Positions 54,375 to 64,000 of a DNA stretch of 64,000 nt are shown here, one piece after another. The first letter of the stretch is position 1, and every line of letters begins with the position of its first letter. Source of the DNA: Gonium pectorale (taxonomy: Eukaryota; Chlorophyta; Chlorophyceae; Chlamydomonadales; Volvocaceae); the NCBI GenBank assembly GCA_001584585.1, contig LSYV01000003.1, positions 568,010 to 632,009 on the forward strand, in the 5' to 3' direction. Below the pieces are notes generated by a model. That model saw nothing but the letters and a program-made list of their open reading frames with translations. It was not told where the DNA came from and ran no database searches. Both the position numbers and the translations under genes were made by a program.

Positions 54375-54957
54375 TGCCCGGGCACGCACAGCGGTAGTGC
54401 TAACTACCCATTTCGAATGTCTGCACGGGCTCACTGTTGCATCGTTGAAAGGGAGCGCGGCTCTTCTCTCGTTCCGAGGCGCAACGAGGTTCTGCCTGTC
54501 CTCAAGAACACAAACAAAGAACCGCTTGCCCACATTCTATCATATCGTGGCACGGTGGAACTCTTCGGAGGGACCCACTCCCTCCCATGCGAAAGCGGCA
54601 CGGTTTTCGCATGCAACCCGGCAAACGTTAAGCGACACACTTGGCTTCTTCCACATATTTGCAGCTGCGCATCAGTGATCATGTGAAGGCCCGGCACCAC
54701 ACCGCCCGACGTTGGTCGCGCACCGACATGTCTGCTCAGTATCGCCTAGCCCCGTGTATACGTCATCACACTACGTCGCCACACATAGGTCGCGCAGCGA
54801 CATGCCTGCTCACTCTCCCCTAGCCCCGCGTGTACATCACGCTATGTCGCCACATGCCACTTCGAGCACTGGGTAGATACTGGGTATCACGGCGTCCAGT
54901 TCCGTGTGGCGGTGCGAGCTCTGCGAGCTAGAAGGCAGAGGTACCCGCTCACGGTTA

Positions 54958-57900
54958 TCACCGGGACCACAGCCCCGCGCGCAGCATGGCGCCCATAAAC
55001 AACACCACGATGGCGATCGAGGCGACCCAGAAGTACGCGTACCCGTACGACCAATGTAGCTCCGGGAGGACGTCAAAGTTCATACCGTACACCTGTGGTG
55101 CCGGGCGGGCGGGCGGGCGAAAACGGTGTTTGTGCTTTCTATGCGGCAGGCATCAGTACCATACGGACAGACGTAAAAAAGAGAACCAGAAACGGGGAAG
55201 GCAGCCTCTACGGACATACACACCCGAGAGTGCGATGTTTCCAGCAGGGCGCCGAGTACAAGGCATGGCGGGCGAGGTACACGAGCAGACGGGCCCTCCC
55301 GAGCGTCCTTCCTCTTCGTTCACAAAGCATTTGGCCGCTTGGCATGTTGGCAAGCGTGCTGTCTCTGGCCCGTCGCACGTGTTCATTCGCTTGAGCAATA
55401 AATTCACACGGGCATCAGCCACACCAGGCTCGCAAGCTCTGCTCTGTTGGGCACAGATGTAAGGGGTGCACACTGCACAGTGGGCAGCCGCGGTTCCCAG
55501 GGAGCCTTCACTTCACCAATCCGAGACGGCCGTCCCGTCCCTGGGCCCCTCACCCTTCTGACAGTCTCCGGCGCCAGCCCAGTGAACATGTTCGAGTGCA
55601 ACAATGTCGTGCATGCAGGCGTGGAACCTGCTGCCTCCCAGAAGCTTGCCCCTCGGTTGTACACATTCGTGTACAACCGAGGCCCCGCTCCCCGCACCCG
55701 CACCCGCTCCCGCGCAGCCATGTGATCCCGCCAGCCCGCCCTCACCCCCGCCAGGAAGGTGATGGGCAGGAAGATGGTGGACACCACCGCCAGCGTCTGC
55801 GTGCTCTGGCTCTGCCGGTGGGTGGTGAGGTTGAATATGAGGCCCACCAGGTCGCCACACTCGGTGCTCAGGCTGATGAGGTCCTCGCAGATGGTGGCCA
55901 CTGCAACCAGAGGGGAGGAGACGGGAGGGCAGCTGAGTTACCAACCCTCCAGGAGGCGGCACAGCTACGGCAGGGGCGCGTCAAGGGTACATATTACATG
56001 CTTGGGGCCCATCCTAGCCTTTTCGGAGTGAAGCGGGCCATACGCTTGGATTTTTGCATGTGCAGCAGGATACATCCTGGCCAAACTGACCGTGATCCCG
56101 CACGTCTCCGAGATAGGTCCGCGTGAGGCGGGACAGGAAGGGCGCCGACGCCAGCGCCAGGTGTGCAGTGGCCGACCGGGGGGTCAGGGGCGTGCCGTCC
56201 GCATCGCTCAGCCGCCGGCCGCCCGCCGCAACGGCTGCGTCGACGGTTGAGGCGTCGCGCGTGACCATGTTGGACACGACGGCCTGGGATCCATGACAGA
56301 CACCAGGGAGAGGTTCACTCAGTCCGACGGCGCATTGAGAGAGATTCTGCGTGTGTCTCGTTAGAGAGTGTGACTTTTCAGTGGCGGGCCGCTCGTGTAC
56401 AAGCGCGCACAACGACCGGAATAACCTATGCGAGCGAAAGCGCGGCGCCAAGGCATCCTGGGGGAAGAGATGCCCAGGCCCGGGCGGGACCGCATGCGTT
56501 AGCATGTTACGAGACAGGCACATGCGACCCGGGGAGGGAGGGAGGGGCACGGCCCCGCTTCCCCACCTGCAGCGGCGCGATGGTTCGGTCTATCCGGCGC
56601 AGGTCCCGCTGCATGGCGTGCAGCTCCCGCGTGGACGCGGCGGAGGGCAGCTCCCCGCCCATCACGTCCGCCTCGTAGCGCTGCAGCTGCTCCCGGTATG
56701 CCCCAACCACTGGGAAGATGTGGTCCACCTGCGAGGCCGCGAGTGCGCGGGTGGTTGCACTTGCAAGGACAAGCGCAGGCGCCACAGGCCGAAACGGCTG
56801 AACATCCTGCCTCCCGCCCGAAATCCTGCCCGCTCCTTCCCAGGTCCCGGCCCTCGCCCTGCCACTCGTCTGCGCACGCCCTGCCGTATGGCGGCATGCA
56901 GCATACAGATACAGATTACTGGCTCCCCACAGAGTGGTTGCACGATCCGAACATTCCCCGACCCCCTCGCGGCCCCGCTGCACCCACCCCACCAGCGTGT
57001 CGATCACCAGGTTGGCCAGGAAGGACGCATCCTCCGCCTCCCGCACCTGATCACCGAAGGGAGGGCCGCGCCACGAGGGGAACCGCATGTCGAGCTCAGA
57101 CCCGGGAAAAGGCGCGCGACTGACAAGCCAGCGATGCAGGGCAGGTGAGGACAGCGAAGGGCGAGGGAGTGCGAGTTCCCGTGCGTACGGTCCCTTGTGA
57201 CGTCACCACGCAGGAAAGCGCATGGTTGACACTGCAATGGGTCCCACGGCAGAGAGGGCACGCACACCATGATGCGCGGGCATGTGCGCCCTTGCCGGCT
57301 CGGTGGGTTCCCCGGTCCCGAGTCCCGGAACGCAGCCAGCCTGGGCCCCCGTGCCCGCCGCTGACACGTCTTTTGGTGCAGCTCCAAGTCCCTGCGCCCC
57401 CATGGCAGCGCCCCTATCGTGCACGTCGGCCTAGACCGTGCGACACGTCCGCACGGTCGAGGGACGGGACGGGCGGTCGGCCCGGGATGCGGCGGCCCCA
57501 ATCAACGCCGATACCGCTTCACTCGCGTGCGCACGCACCAGCGTCCGTGGCTCCTGCAGCTGCGCCAGAATCGGCCGCGTCACCGCCGAGCCGTCCGACT
57601 GGAACACCGTGATGAGCGTGTTGGTGTGCTCCCCGCGCAGCAGGAACAGAGACACCTGCTGCGCAGACACGTGGATGGCACCGCCGGCGGGGCTGCCGCC
57701 AGAGGAGGCGGCGGCCGCCCCTGCGGCGGCGGCTCCTCCTCGACCGCCGCCGCCGGCCGCAGCGCCGGGCGGCACGCAGCTGTGGAGGGGGAGCGGGTAA
57801 TGAGAGGGGCCGACCGCGCCACCGTGGAGCCGCCGTGCGGTAGTGGCGGCGCTGCCAGCGGCGTCGGCGTCGAGCTGAATCACGTGCTGCCCGCTGGCCG

Positions 57901-59694
57901 CCAACAAGGTCGATGCCGACGCTGCCTGGGAGCGGACGCGCTCCACACTGCTGATCGTGGCCGACAGCAGAGGGCGACCTTCGCCGCCGCTGCCGGCGGC
58001 CGATCGCAGGCCGATGTCAGGGATGCCGCCGCCACCGCCACCACCGCCGCCACCTCTAGTACCGGCTTGGGCGGCGGAGATGGCGGAGGCTGCGGAGACT
58101 GTGTCGCTGCCGTGTCCAGTACCGTGTCCGGCGCTCTCTGGCGCCAGGTAGAGGTATATGAGCGCCATGTAGAGGCAGCAGTCGTAGAAGTCGGCCTTGA
58201 TGCGCTGCGGCACATGCACTGCACGGGGTGGGCGGGGCGGATGGGAGGGGCAGAAGAGAGGGAGTGACTGGCCCAGGGAAGCTGGCAGGCCGCGGGCGAG
58301 TACGGAAGCGTCGCGGGCCGCGTCCACACACCCGCTGGGACCATGTCACAGCATCGCAGCATCGCATACGGTCACCGTCTGTGGCTGCTCAGCGCACCGC
58401 ACGCACACCCCGCCGCCAGCCATCGCGCCCTCCCGCCATCCCGCAGCCTGTGGCCACGCGCCTCAGCCCGCTGCGCCCCGGAACCACGGCCCCTGCGCGG
58501 CCCGCCGTGCGCCGCTCACCCGTGTCTTCCAGAGCCAGAGGGTGCAGATCAAAGGTCAGCGCCAGCAGCTGAGGGCGGGGGGCGCGGGCAGGCGGGCGGA
58601 TAAGGTGGGGACACCGCATGCCGGTGACGACCAGCGCTGGCGTGCAGGCGCGCAGCCGCCGGGCACAGCCTGTCGCCAGCCCAGGGTGTTATTAGCATTG
58701 CCGTACAACTGCCGTACGCACCTGTATGACCTCCCAGTTGAGGCCATCCACGTGGATCCATCGTACTCGAGCTGAGCGGCCCCGCGGCTGCGACAACACG
58801 GCCATCAGCTCCTCCGCGCCGCGCAGGCCCGAGCGCACGGCCAGGCTCCTGCCAGGGGGACCATTTAGGGGGGGGGGAGGTGGGACCGACTGGGGGGGGA
58901 GGGGGGCCGGGCCGATGAGGGGCACGCACCAGGAGAGGGTGCGTGAGGATTAGGCAGGGAAAATCGAGTGCGCTCGACTTGGGCTTGTTTGTCGTTGGGG
59001 ATCTGGGGACAAGCGCGTTGGGCGGGCATCCAATGCAAGACGGAGAGAGCAGAACGACATGAGGGTTTCCCTCTCGGGCCGATCGGGTCGAGCCCAGCAG
59101 GGACGAGCAGCTCAGGAGCGCATCGGGTCCGTCTGTGCACCAAAAGCCTAGCCCGATTCAATAGGGGCTATATGGCGTGCGGCGCCTGGGGCATGAGCGC
59201 AACGGCCCGCCGGCTGCCCCGGAGAGACAGAACCTCCAGCAACCGCACACATCCGTCAGGCCAGACCTGGAGGCCCCTCAACCCCCATCGCACTTTGAGT
59301 CGAAGTCCACGACGGTTATAGTGGCAGGCAGGCACCACTTGGCAGCGAGGTGCTGGTAAATGCTTCGGCGCGGGTCTATTCCTGGCGCCGCGCCCGGCTC
59401 GTGCCTCTCCAGCGCCTCGGTGATGGCGCCATGCACTCGGTTGGTTTGTATGATGCGCTCAGTCGTCTTGCGCCATTTGGCACGAGCGGCCAGTCCGCTG
59501 CCGCCCTTGCGTTGGAGGCTGCCAAGGCGCGGGAGGCCGCCAACGCCAACACTCGTGCTCGTGCCCGCAGTGCTGCTATGGAGGGGCGCAGCAGTTCGAT
59601 CGTCGTCGTCATCGCCGTTGTCGCCCAGCAGCAGGCTCATGGGGTGCGGGAGCAGCGACGCTCGCTCCTCATCTTGAGCCCCAGTTGCCGCCAT
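54958..59694 (-). CDS. CorA-family magnesium/divalent-cation transporter
   Basis: CorA proteins form pentameric Mg2+ channels with a large soluble domain and two C-terminal membrane helices. Exons (minus): 59694-59294, 58848-58722, 58568-58520, 58218-57539, 57046-56993, 56728-56567, 56283-56091, 55900-55746, 55092-54958; 1,956 bases, 651 aa, phases close. Motifs: RWIHVDGLNWEVIQ, LLALTFDLHPLALEDT, RIKADFYDCCLYMALIYLYL, DASFLANLVIDTLVDHIFPV, STIFLPITFLAG (helix 1) and YGMNF (610-612 = GMN selectivity motif), then LPELHWSYGYAYFWVASIAI and VVLFMGAML (helix 2). The N-terminus has an acidic run (GDNGDDDDDR), and exon 4 adds a Gly/Ala/Ser-rich insert of roughly 150 aa absent from bacterial CorA. Length is about twice the bacterial protein. 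An in-frame ATG at 59880 would add 62 residues. The membrane (plasma, vacuole or other) cannot be told from sequence. Confidence 0.94.
55174..55250 (+). repeat. Dispersed repeat family, copy E (reference copy)
   Basis: Most complete copy: A-rich start, GAACCAGAAACGGGGAAGGC, AGCCTCTACGGACATACACA, CCCGAGAGTGCGATGTTTCC, AGCAGGGC. It lies in the last intron of the CorA gene, antisense to it. Confidence 0.85.
55651..55682. repeat. Perfect 14-bp inverted repeat (hairpin) in the last CorA intron
   Basis: CCTCGGTTGTACAC, loop ATTC, GTGTACAACCGAGG. No mismatch in the stem. The pairing is the same on either strand, so the intron RNA could fold it. Confidence 0.9.
56907..56942 (+). repeat. Second shared element, copy 2
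   Basis: GATACAGATTACTGGCTCCC followed by CACAGAGTGGTTGCA in a CorA intron; matches the copy at 31553-31588. Confidence 0.55.
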
Positions 59695-60170
59695 TATGGC
59701 CCCGTCCCTCTCCCGCCGCCCAATGTGGAGCGGGGTGCCGTGCCTATTCACCGAAAGGCTATGGGGGAGCAACGTGAAGCCAGTCCGGCCTTGGGTCACT
59801 GGCCTGGAACAGCTCCGAAAGGTTCCCGTTATAAGAAATTCAATCGGTATGATAATCAATGGATAACATATCAAGGACAAAGTTCACCGTGCCTCTCTGG
59901 GCCCCTTTTCGCTTTCATGCACCAGCATTTGCTTCCAACCGTCAACTGCTTTTCATGGCTTGTACACAACGCGTGCCTTTTTACCTGGCTGTCTATCGTG
60001 CATACACCATTGGCTTCAGAGTGAGATAGTGTGCATCGGCAAGGATATCACTACTGTCCTACGCCTTTGCTCGGTATCCCGCCGGTAGACTACGCCTTCG
60101 CAAACACCATCCCAACTGCAATTTCGCGCTGACTAGAAGGTTCTTGTAGTGCGCCCACACCGCGACCGCC
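59695..60170. promoter_or_regulatory. Divergent promoter region between CorA and the prolyl hydroxylase
   Basis: 476 bases separate the two start codons on opposite strands. The stretch is less GC-rich than its surroundings around 59820-60000, as algal promoters often are. No clear TATA box; a TTATAA word occurs at about 59829-59834. Confidence 0.5.
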
Positions 60171-63100
60171 ATGCAGCAGCTGACGGCCTCTGCGCAAGGC
60201 GCGAGGAATGCCCTTCTGACGGCGCGTGGCGCAACTGTGTGGCCCGCCGGCCCCGTCCCCCGGCGGTGCCACCTTGGCCCCGCCTCCCGGCCAGTACCAC
60301 CCCCAACCGCCGCGGCGCCGCAGCCCTCCCCAACCGGCGGTGCCAAGCAGCAGGCATGGGCTCCCCCTAGCGGCATCCTCAAGATCAGCCCTGAGCTGCT
60401 CAAATCAGGTGAGCCAACTTTGCTCGGCCTGAACCCTCTTCGTCATGTCCGTCAAGGCAGCACCCCAGCGGCTTACGCAATTGCGGCGGCGGGCCGCCGA
60501 CCCAGATGGCCGTTTCCGCGCGGCCCCTCGACGTGACAGCTTTTGTACGCAGCTGCTGGTCTTTCCGTGTTAGCCACCCGCCCTGCCTCCGCAGCTGCCG
60601 GGCACAGGCAGGGCGAGGAAGGCTTGGCGCTCCAGCCGTCCCGGGGGCGGGGCCTCCATGAGGCACGTGCCCGCGCCTCTGTCCCGCCCGGAGTGTCCCT
60701 CGTGATCTGGATCCCGTCCGCAGCCATGCCCGCCAGGCGCCCCTTGCAACACGCGCCCCTCCTCCCGCTGCGTTGTCAATCAGAACAGCGTGCTGCCGGC
60801 ATTGCTCATGGCTGGTGCCGGCACCTCAGCCCAACCTTTCCCTTGCATCTCCCGCCCTGTCGGCTCCGCTCCTTCGCGCCCCCTTCCCAGCGGCCCCAAC
60901 GCCCCATGCCAGTGCTCCCACGTCACGTGGCGGCCAGTGCTCCCACGCGGAAGACTTCAGCTTGACCGCCCCGCTGCCACCGCTTCCATGCCCACACCCG
61001 TGCCACCCCTTCCCGGCCCCGCCCGCGCTCCGCGGTCCTCTTTCCACAGGCGGCCTAGACCCCTCCCGCGAGGGCCCTCAGGCCCGCGCCTCCTTTGGGG
61101 ACCATCTGCAGTCCCTCTTCCTGCCGGTCAACCTGGAGCACCCCGGCCTGCGGTGAGCTGCAGGATGTGCTGGGATGGGGGCCGAGGCGCGGTCGGGCGG
61201 CACCGGACTGTCTCGTTGTGTAAAGTGCCGTCCCACCTGCGCCCTTACCTTCTGCTTCTGCCCACCCCGCCCCGCGCAAACCTTCTTAGGCGGCACGCGG
61301 TGTGATGTATTTGAGGACGTGCTGTCGTGTGTCGATGTCGTGTGCGCAACCCCGCCCTCATCTTCCCCCCTCCTCCTGCGGCCGCCCTGCCCCGCCCCGC
61401 CCCGGCCCTGCCCACCCTCCAACCTGGTCGCAGCGTCCTAAACATCGACCCGCCCGTTATCACGGTGGACGGCTTCCTCACCGCCGCCGAGTGTGATGAG
61501 ATTGTGGCCGCCGCCACTGGTGCGGAGGGGAGCGGCAGGGGGCAGGACGAGGGAGCCAGCTTTAGGTCAGCTATAGGTCAGGAGCGAGAGACAGAGAGGT
61601 ATCGGGGAGGCGAGAGCGAGGAGGGAGGGAGCGTTCATGCAGGAGGAGTCGGGCGGCAACGTGGAGGGCAGGAATGGGGACATGGTGGCAAGATTGCAGA
61701 CGGTAGTTTGAAACCGGGGGGTCACTGGAAGGCGGTTTTGCCCCGGGACTCAGGGGAGGGGTCGGGGGCGGCAGCACCAGTGGCAGCGAGGGCTCCAATG
61801 CTTGAGGAGACGGGTTTGTACATCGGCGGCCTGGAGAGAGAGGAGGCCGGGAGGATGACGGTGGGGAGATAGAGGGCAGGCGCCGTGCGTTTAGATGGTA
61901 ATTGCTGAAGATGGCGTGCGTCAGGGCATGAGGACAGGGAGGAGCGAGATGGGGCGCGAGGTGGGGGCGCGTGGAAGGGCAGTAGCATCGGGACGAAGAA
62001 CAGGGGCTGCGCGGGAACACGCACGAGCTTTGCCGTGTGTGCATATGCGCTTGTTTGCACCCGGCTTTGGTCTCGTTTCTGGGGCGCCGTCAGCCGGGGA
62101 CACTCACTCCCATACCCGGCGGCCGCAGGCTGTAGCCTTTAGGGCCGCGCATCGGCAACACACAGAGGCCGCCGTCAGCTAAGGCCACCCGCATCGCCTG
62201 CGGCTGCCGCTCGCGCCGCCGAGCGCATGGCCGCCGGCACGGTCGAGGCTACCGTAGCTTCAAGACCGCCGCCCGCGCGGCCCTGACAGCGGACTCCCCT
62301 CCTGCCCTCTTCATTGTGCCGCCCCACCGCTCACACTGCCTGCCCGTCTGCCCGCCCTCCTCCCTGTCCGCTGGGCCGCAGCCAGCGGCCTGATGCGCCA
62401 GTCGGGTGTAGGCGTGGGCGGCTACGCGGTCAAGGACGCGGACAACGTACGGACCAGCAGCACGCTGGCGGCGACCACCGAGGTGCGTGCGGCCGGAGCG
62501 CGGGGATGGGCGGAGTTTCATTATTCATGAGGAATTGGGCTGGGAGCACCGACGAGGGATCAACCGGGGCGGGGCATCAGTGCGCAATTGAGCGCTTGCG
62601 AACAATGAAAAACAGGGAGCATACTTCACAATGTCTGGGCTATCTTTTGCGCTGGGCGCAAGGCTGTGGGCGTATCCTCCCGCCGCGGCCCACCGGCCCT
62701 CGGCCCGCCCGCGCAGGTCCTGGCTCAGCAGCCCCAGCTGTCGGCGGCGCTGGGGGTCATGCTGAGCCGCGCGCGCGGCCTGCTGGCGGGCCCGCTGCCG
62801 CCCGACGGCGTCGGCGCCTTCAGCCGTCCCTCCGGCCCCGGGCAGGCCGCGTTCGAGCTGCCGCAGGTGGCTCGCTACCAGCCTGGTGGGTTTGTGGGTC
62901 GGTGAAGGGCTGTCAGCCCCTTTTTTAGAATACCGGTACGATAGGGTGCCGCCCCCATCGGCCGCTACTTGGCCGAGCGGGTCTTGATGCGTGTCTGGGC
63001 CCGGGAGTTGTGTGTACCTCATGCGAATCTCAGAGGGTCCAACGATGGGTCTTGGTCTCGAGACGTCCTGTGGCAGCGCGTTGCTCTAGCTGCTGCAGGG

Positions 63101-63327
63101 GGGGGGGAGGGTCTCCTGCGCCATGATCATGAGCTGCTCTATGGGGCCTCGCCGTCTTCCGCTAACAAGACAGCTGGCTTCAAGAACATGGTCCATCCGA
63201 CCAACCACCATTGACGCCTACGGCGTATGGCTATGCGCGCCACCAGCCCCCAACCTGCTCTGCCGCCGCAGGTCAGCACTTCCTCACCCATGAGGATGCC
63301 TTTCCCCCCGCGGTGGTGGCTAACAAG
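60171..63327 (+). CDS. Prolyl-4-hydroxylase-type 2-oxoglutarate/Fe(II) dioxygenase, 5' part
   Basis: P4H enzymes hydroxylate peptidyl proline using O2, Fe(II) and 2-oxoglutarate; in algae they act on Hyp-rich wall proteins, though other substrates exist. Exons: 60171-60408, 61050-61152, 61434-61519, 62382-62482, 62717-62885, 63272-63327 (251 aa so far, phase 0 at the last donor); the gene runs past the right edge. Motifs: VITVDGFLTAAECDEIVAAA (P4H start), SGLMRQSGVGVGGYAVKDAD, NVRTSSTLAAT, and FELPQVARYQPGQHFLTHED, in which His239 and Asp241 form the HxD iron pair. The distal His and the 2-OG-binding Lys/Arg are missing, so activity cannot be judged. The N-terminus MQQLTASAQGARNALLTARG with an Ala/Pro-rich follow-up looks like a plastid-type transit peptide rather than an ER signal, which would be unusual for a wall P4H. 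Confidence 0.85.
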
Positions 63328-64000
63328 GTGAGAACCGTGGACCTGCCAGTGTAGCGCCTCACTGCATCCATCGTTAAGGGCGTGCACGTCCGTGGGAAGC
63401 CGCCTCAGTGGCCACGCTCATGCCCGCGCTCGGCCTCCTGGGTTCGGGTTGTGGCGCTCTCGCGGCGCTTCACCCCCGGCAGTCGCGGCGAAGCCGCCTA
63501 TTGATCAGCGGCGAGAGGAGGCGAGATGTGCGCGCACGCTCGCCGCCGCTGTTGCTGTTGCTGTTTCTGCTGCAGTTTCTGCAGCTGCTGCTGCTGCTGT
63601 TGCTGCTGCTGTTGGCACGCTGCACGCCGGGTCGCCCCTAGCACCGCGTCCCGCGCCCTGAGCTGCGGCTGCCGGCGTTCACACTGTACGCCCCGCCCAC
63701 CGAGCCGCAACTATGTACCCGGGCAGGGTCGCCCCGCAAATGCGGGCGAGGGCGGCCACGCAGCTGCCCATGGCAGGCCTCTGCACGGCCCCCACGATGC
63801 CGGATAATGATTCGGTGTCCGCGACGCGACCTGTTCCCCCTTCTTTACTACCCCCCGGATGCCAGTGAGCTCGTACGGTATGGCTTGGACTTGTCAACCA
63901 TGCCCTGCAGCCATGTTTGCCTGGATGGTCCCTGCGGGCGGTGTCAACTTAAGCCCAAACACGCATTGCGCACCCACGGCAGCCATCGGCTGCGCGGCCG
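63328..64000. other. Intron of the prolyl hydroxylase gene, running off the window
   Basis: Follows the GTGAGA donor after AVVANK. No further exon matching the P4H core (distal His region) is found before the right edge. A CTG-rich repeat lies at 63547-63614. Confidence 0.55.
63547..63614. repeat. CTG/TTG trinucleotide repeat
   Basis: About 22 triplets, mostly CTG with TTG and TTT interruptions. The reverse strand would read poly-Gln, but no exon evidence places it in a protein. Confidence 0.9.

Larger units (their letters stand above)
54141..54957. other. Region between CorA 3' end and CP12 start (both minus strand)
   Basis: Carries the CorA 3' UTR and, within the last 230 bases, the CP12 promoter and 5' UTR. 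A TATA-like word lies at 54316-54321 and the putative CorA TGTAA at 54374-54370. An imperfect repeat, GTCGC(C)ACA-containing, recurs at about 54708-54860 (TCACACTACGTCGCCACA and GCTATGTCGCCACA). Confidence 0.6.

Noticed and set aside
63547..63614. Poly-Gln or poly-Leu coding exon from the CTG repeat
   Set aside because: No flanking splice sites or family sequence place it in the P4H protein; treated as an intronic repeat.

Overview
The window is nuclear DNA of a green alga, most likely a volvocine (Chlamydomonas/Volvox-type) chlorophyte. The evidence is GC-rich coding DNA, many short GT-AG introns at high density, Ala/Gly/Gln-rich low-complexity insertions in conserved enzymes, TGTAA 3'-end signals, and a CP12 precursor whose mature part puts its four cysteines at positions 23, 31, 66 and 75. 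No species is named. All exon models were built by hand from reading-frame continuity, splice phase and family similarity. There are no transcripts behind them.

Layout, left to right. (1) Bases 1-4091: the C-terminal two thirds of a LacZ-type glycoside hydrolase family 2 beta-galactosidase, entering from the left edge. (2) 6637-13978: a long TKL (Raf-like) protein kinase with an acylation-type N-terminus and two GAF-like regions. (3) 16749-22254: a SLC17/PHT4-type anion (phosphate) transporter, probably plastidic. (4) 25043-25825: an intronless orphan gene for an acidic protein. (5) 30310-27707, minus strand: a four-exon gene for an Ala/Thr/Glu-rich acidic protein of unknown function. (6) 33290 to about 37067: a short-chain dehydrogenase/reductase interrupted by an assembly gap that probably hides its cofactor-binding exon. 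(7) 38446-42294: a LAMMER/CLK dual-specificity kinase, 14 exons, 461 aa. (8) 45082-51588: an OvoA-type ovothiol synthase, 14 exons, 897 aa, with a fused methyltransferase. (9) 54140-53326, minus: CP12, the Calvin-cycle redox linker of GAPDH and PRK, with a tiny last coding exon. (10) 59694-54958, minus: a CorA-family divalent-cation transporter, 9 exons, 651 aa. (11) 60171 to beyond the right edge: a 2-oxoglutarate/Fe(II) prolyl-4-hydroxylase-type dioxygenase.

The genes do not form a pathway cluster, as expected for an algal chromosome. Two (CP12, ovothiol synthase) concern thiol redox chemistry, and two (PHT4, CorA) are ion transporters. CorA and the P4H share a divergent promoter of about 480 bp. 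CorA and CP12 lie in tight tandem on the minus strand, and OvoA and CP12 converge. The non-genic stretches hold a small dispersed repeat family (at least five copies), minisatellites, microsatellites and one perfect 14-bp hairpin. Two 20-N gaps are flanked by sequence that looks degraded.

I did not find a clearly new biological system. The best leads are the orphan acidic genes, the CP12 terminal micro-exon, the altered LAMMER motif, the GC-AG introns, the dispersed repeat family and the SDR exon lost to the gap.
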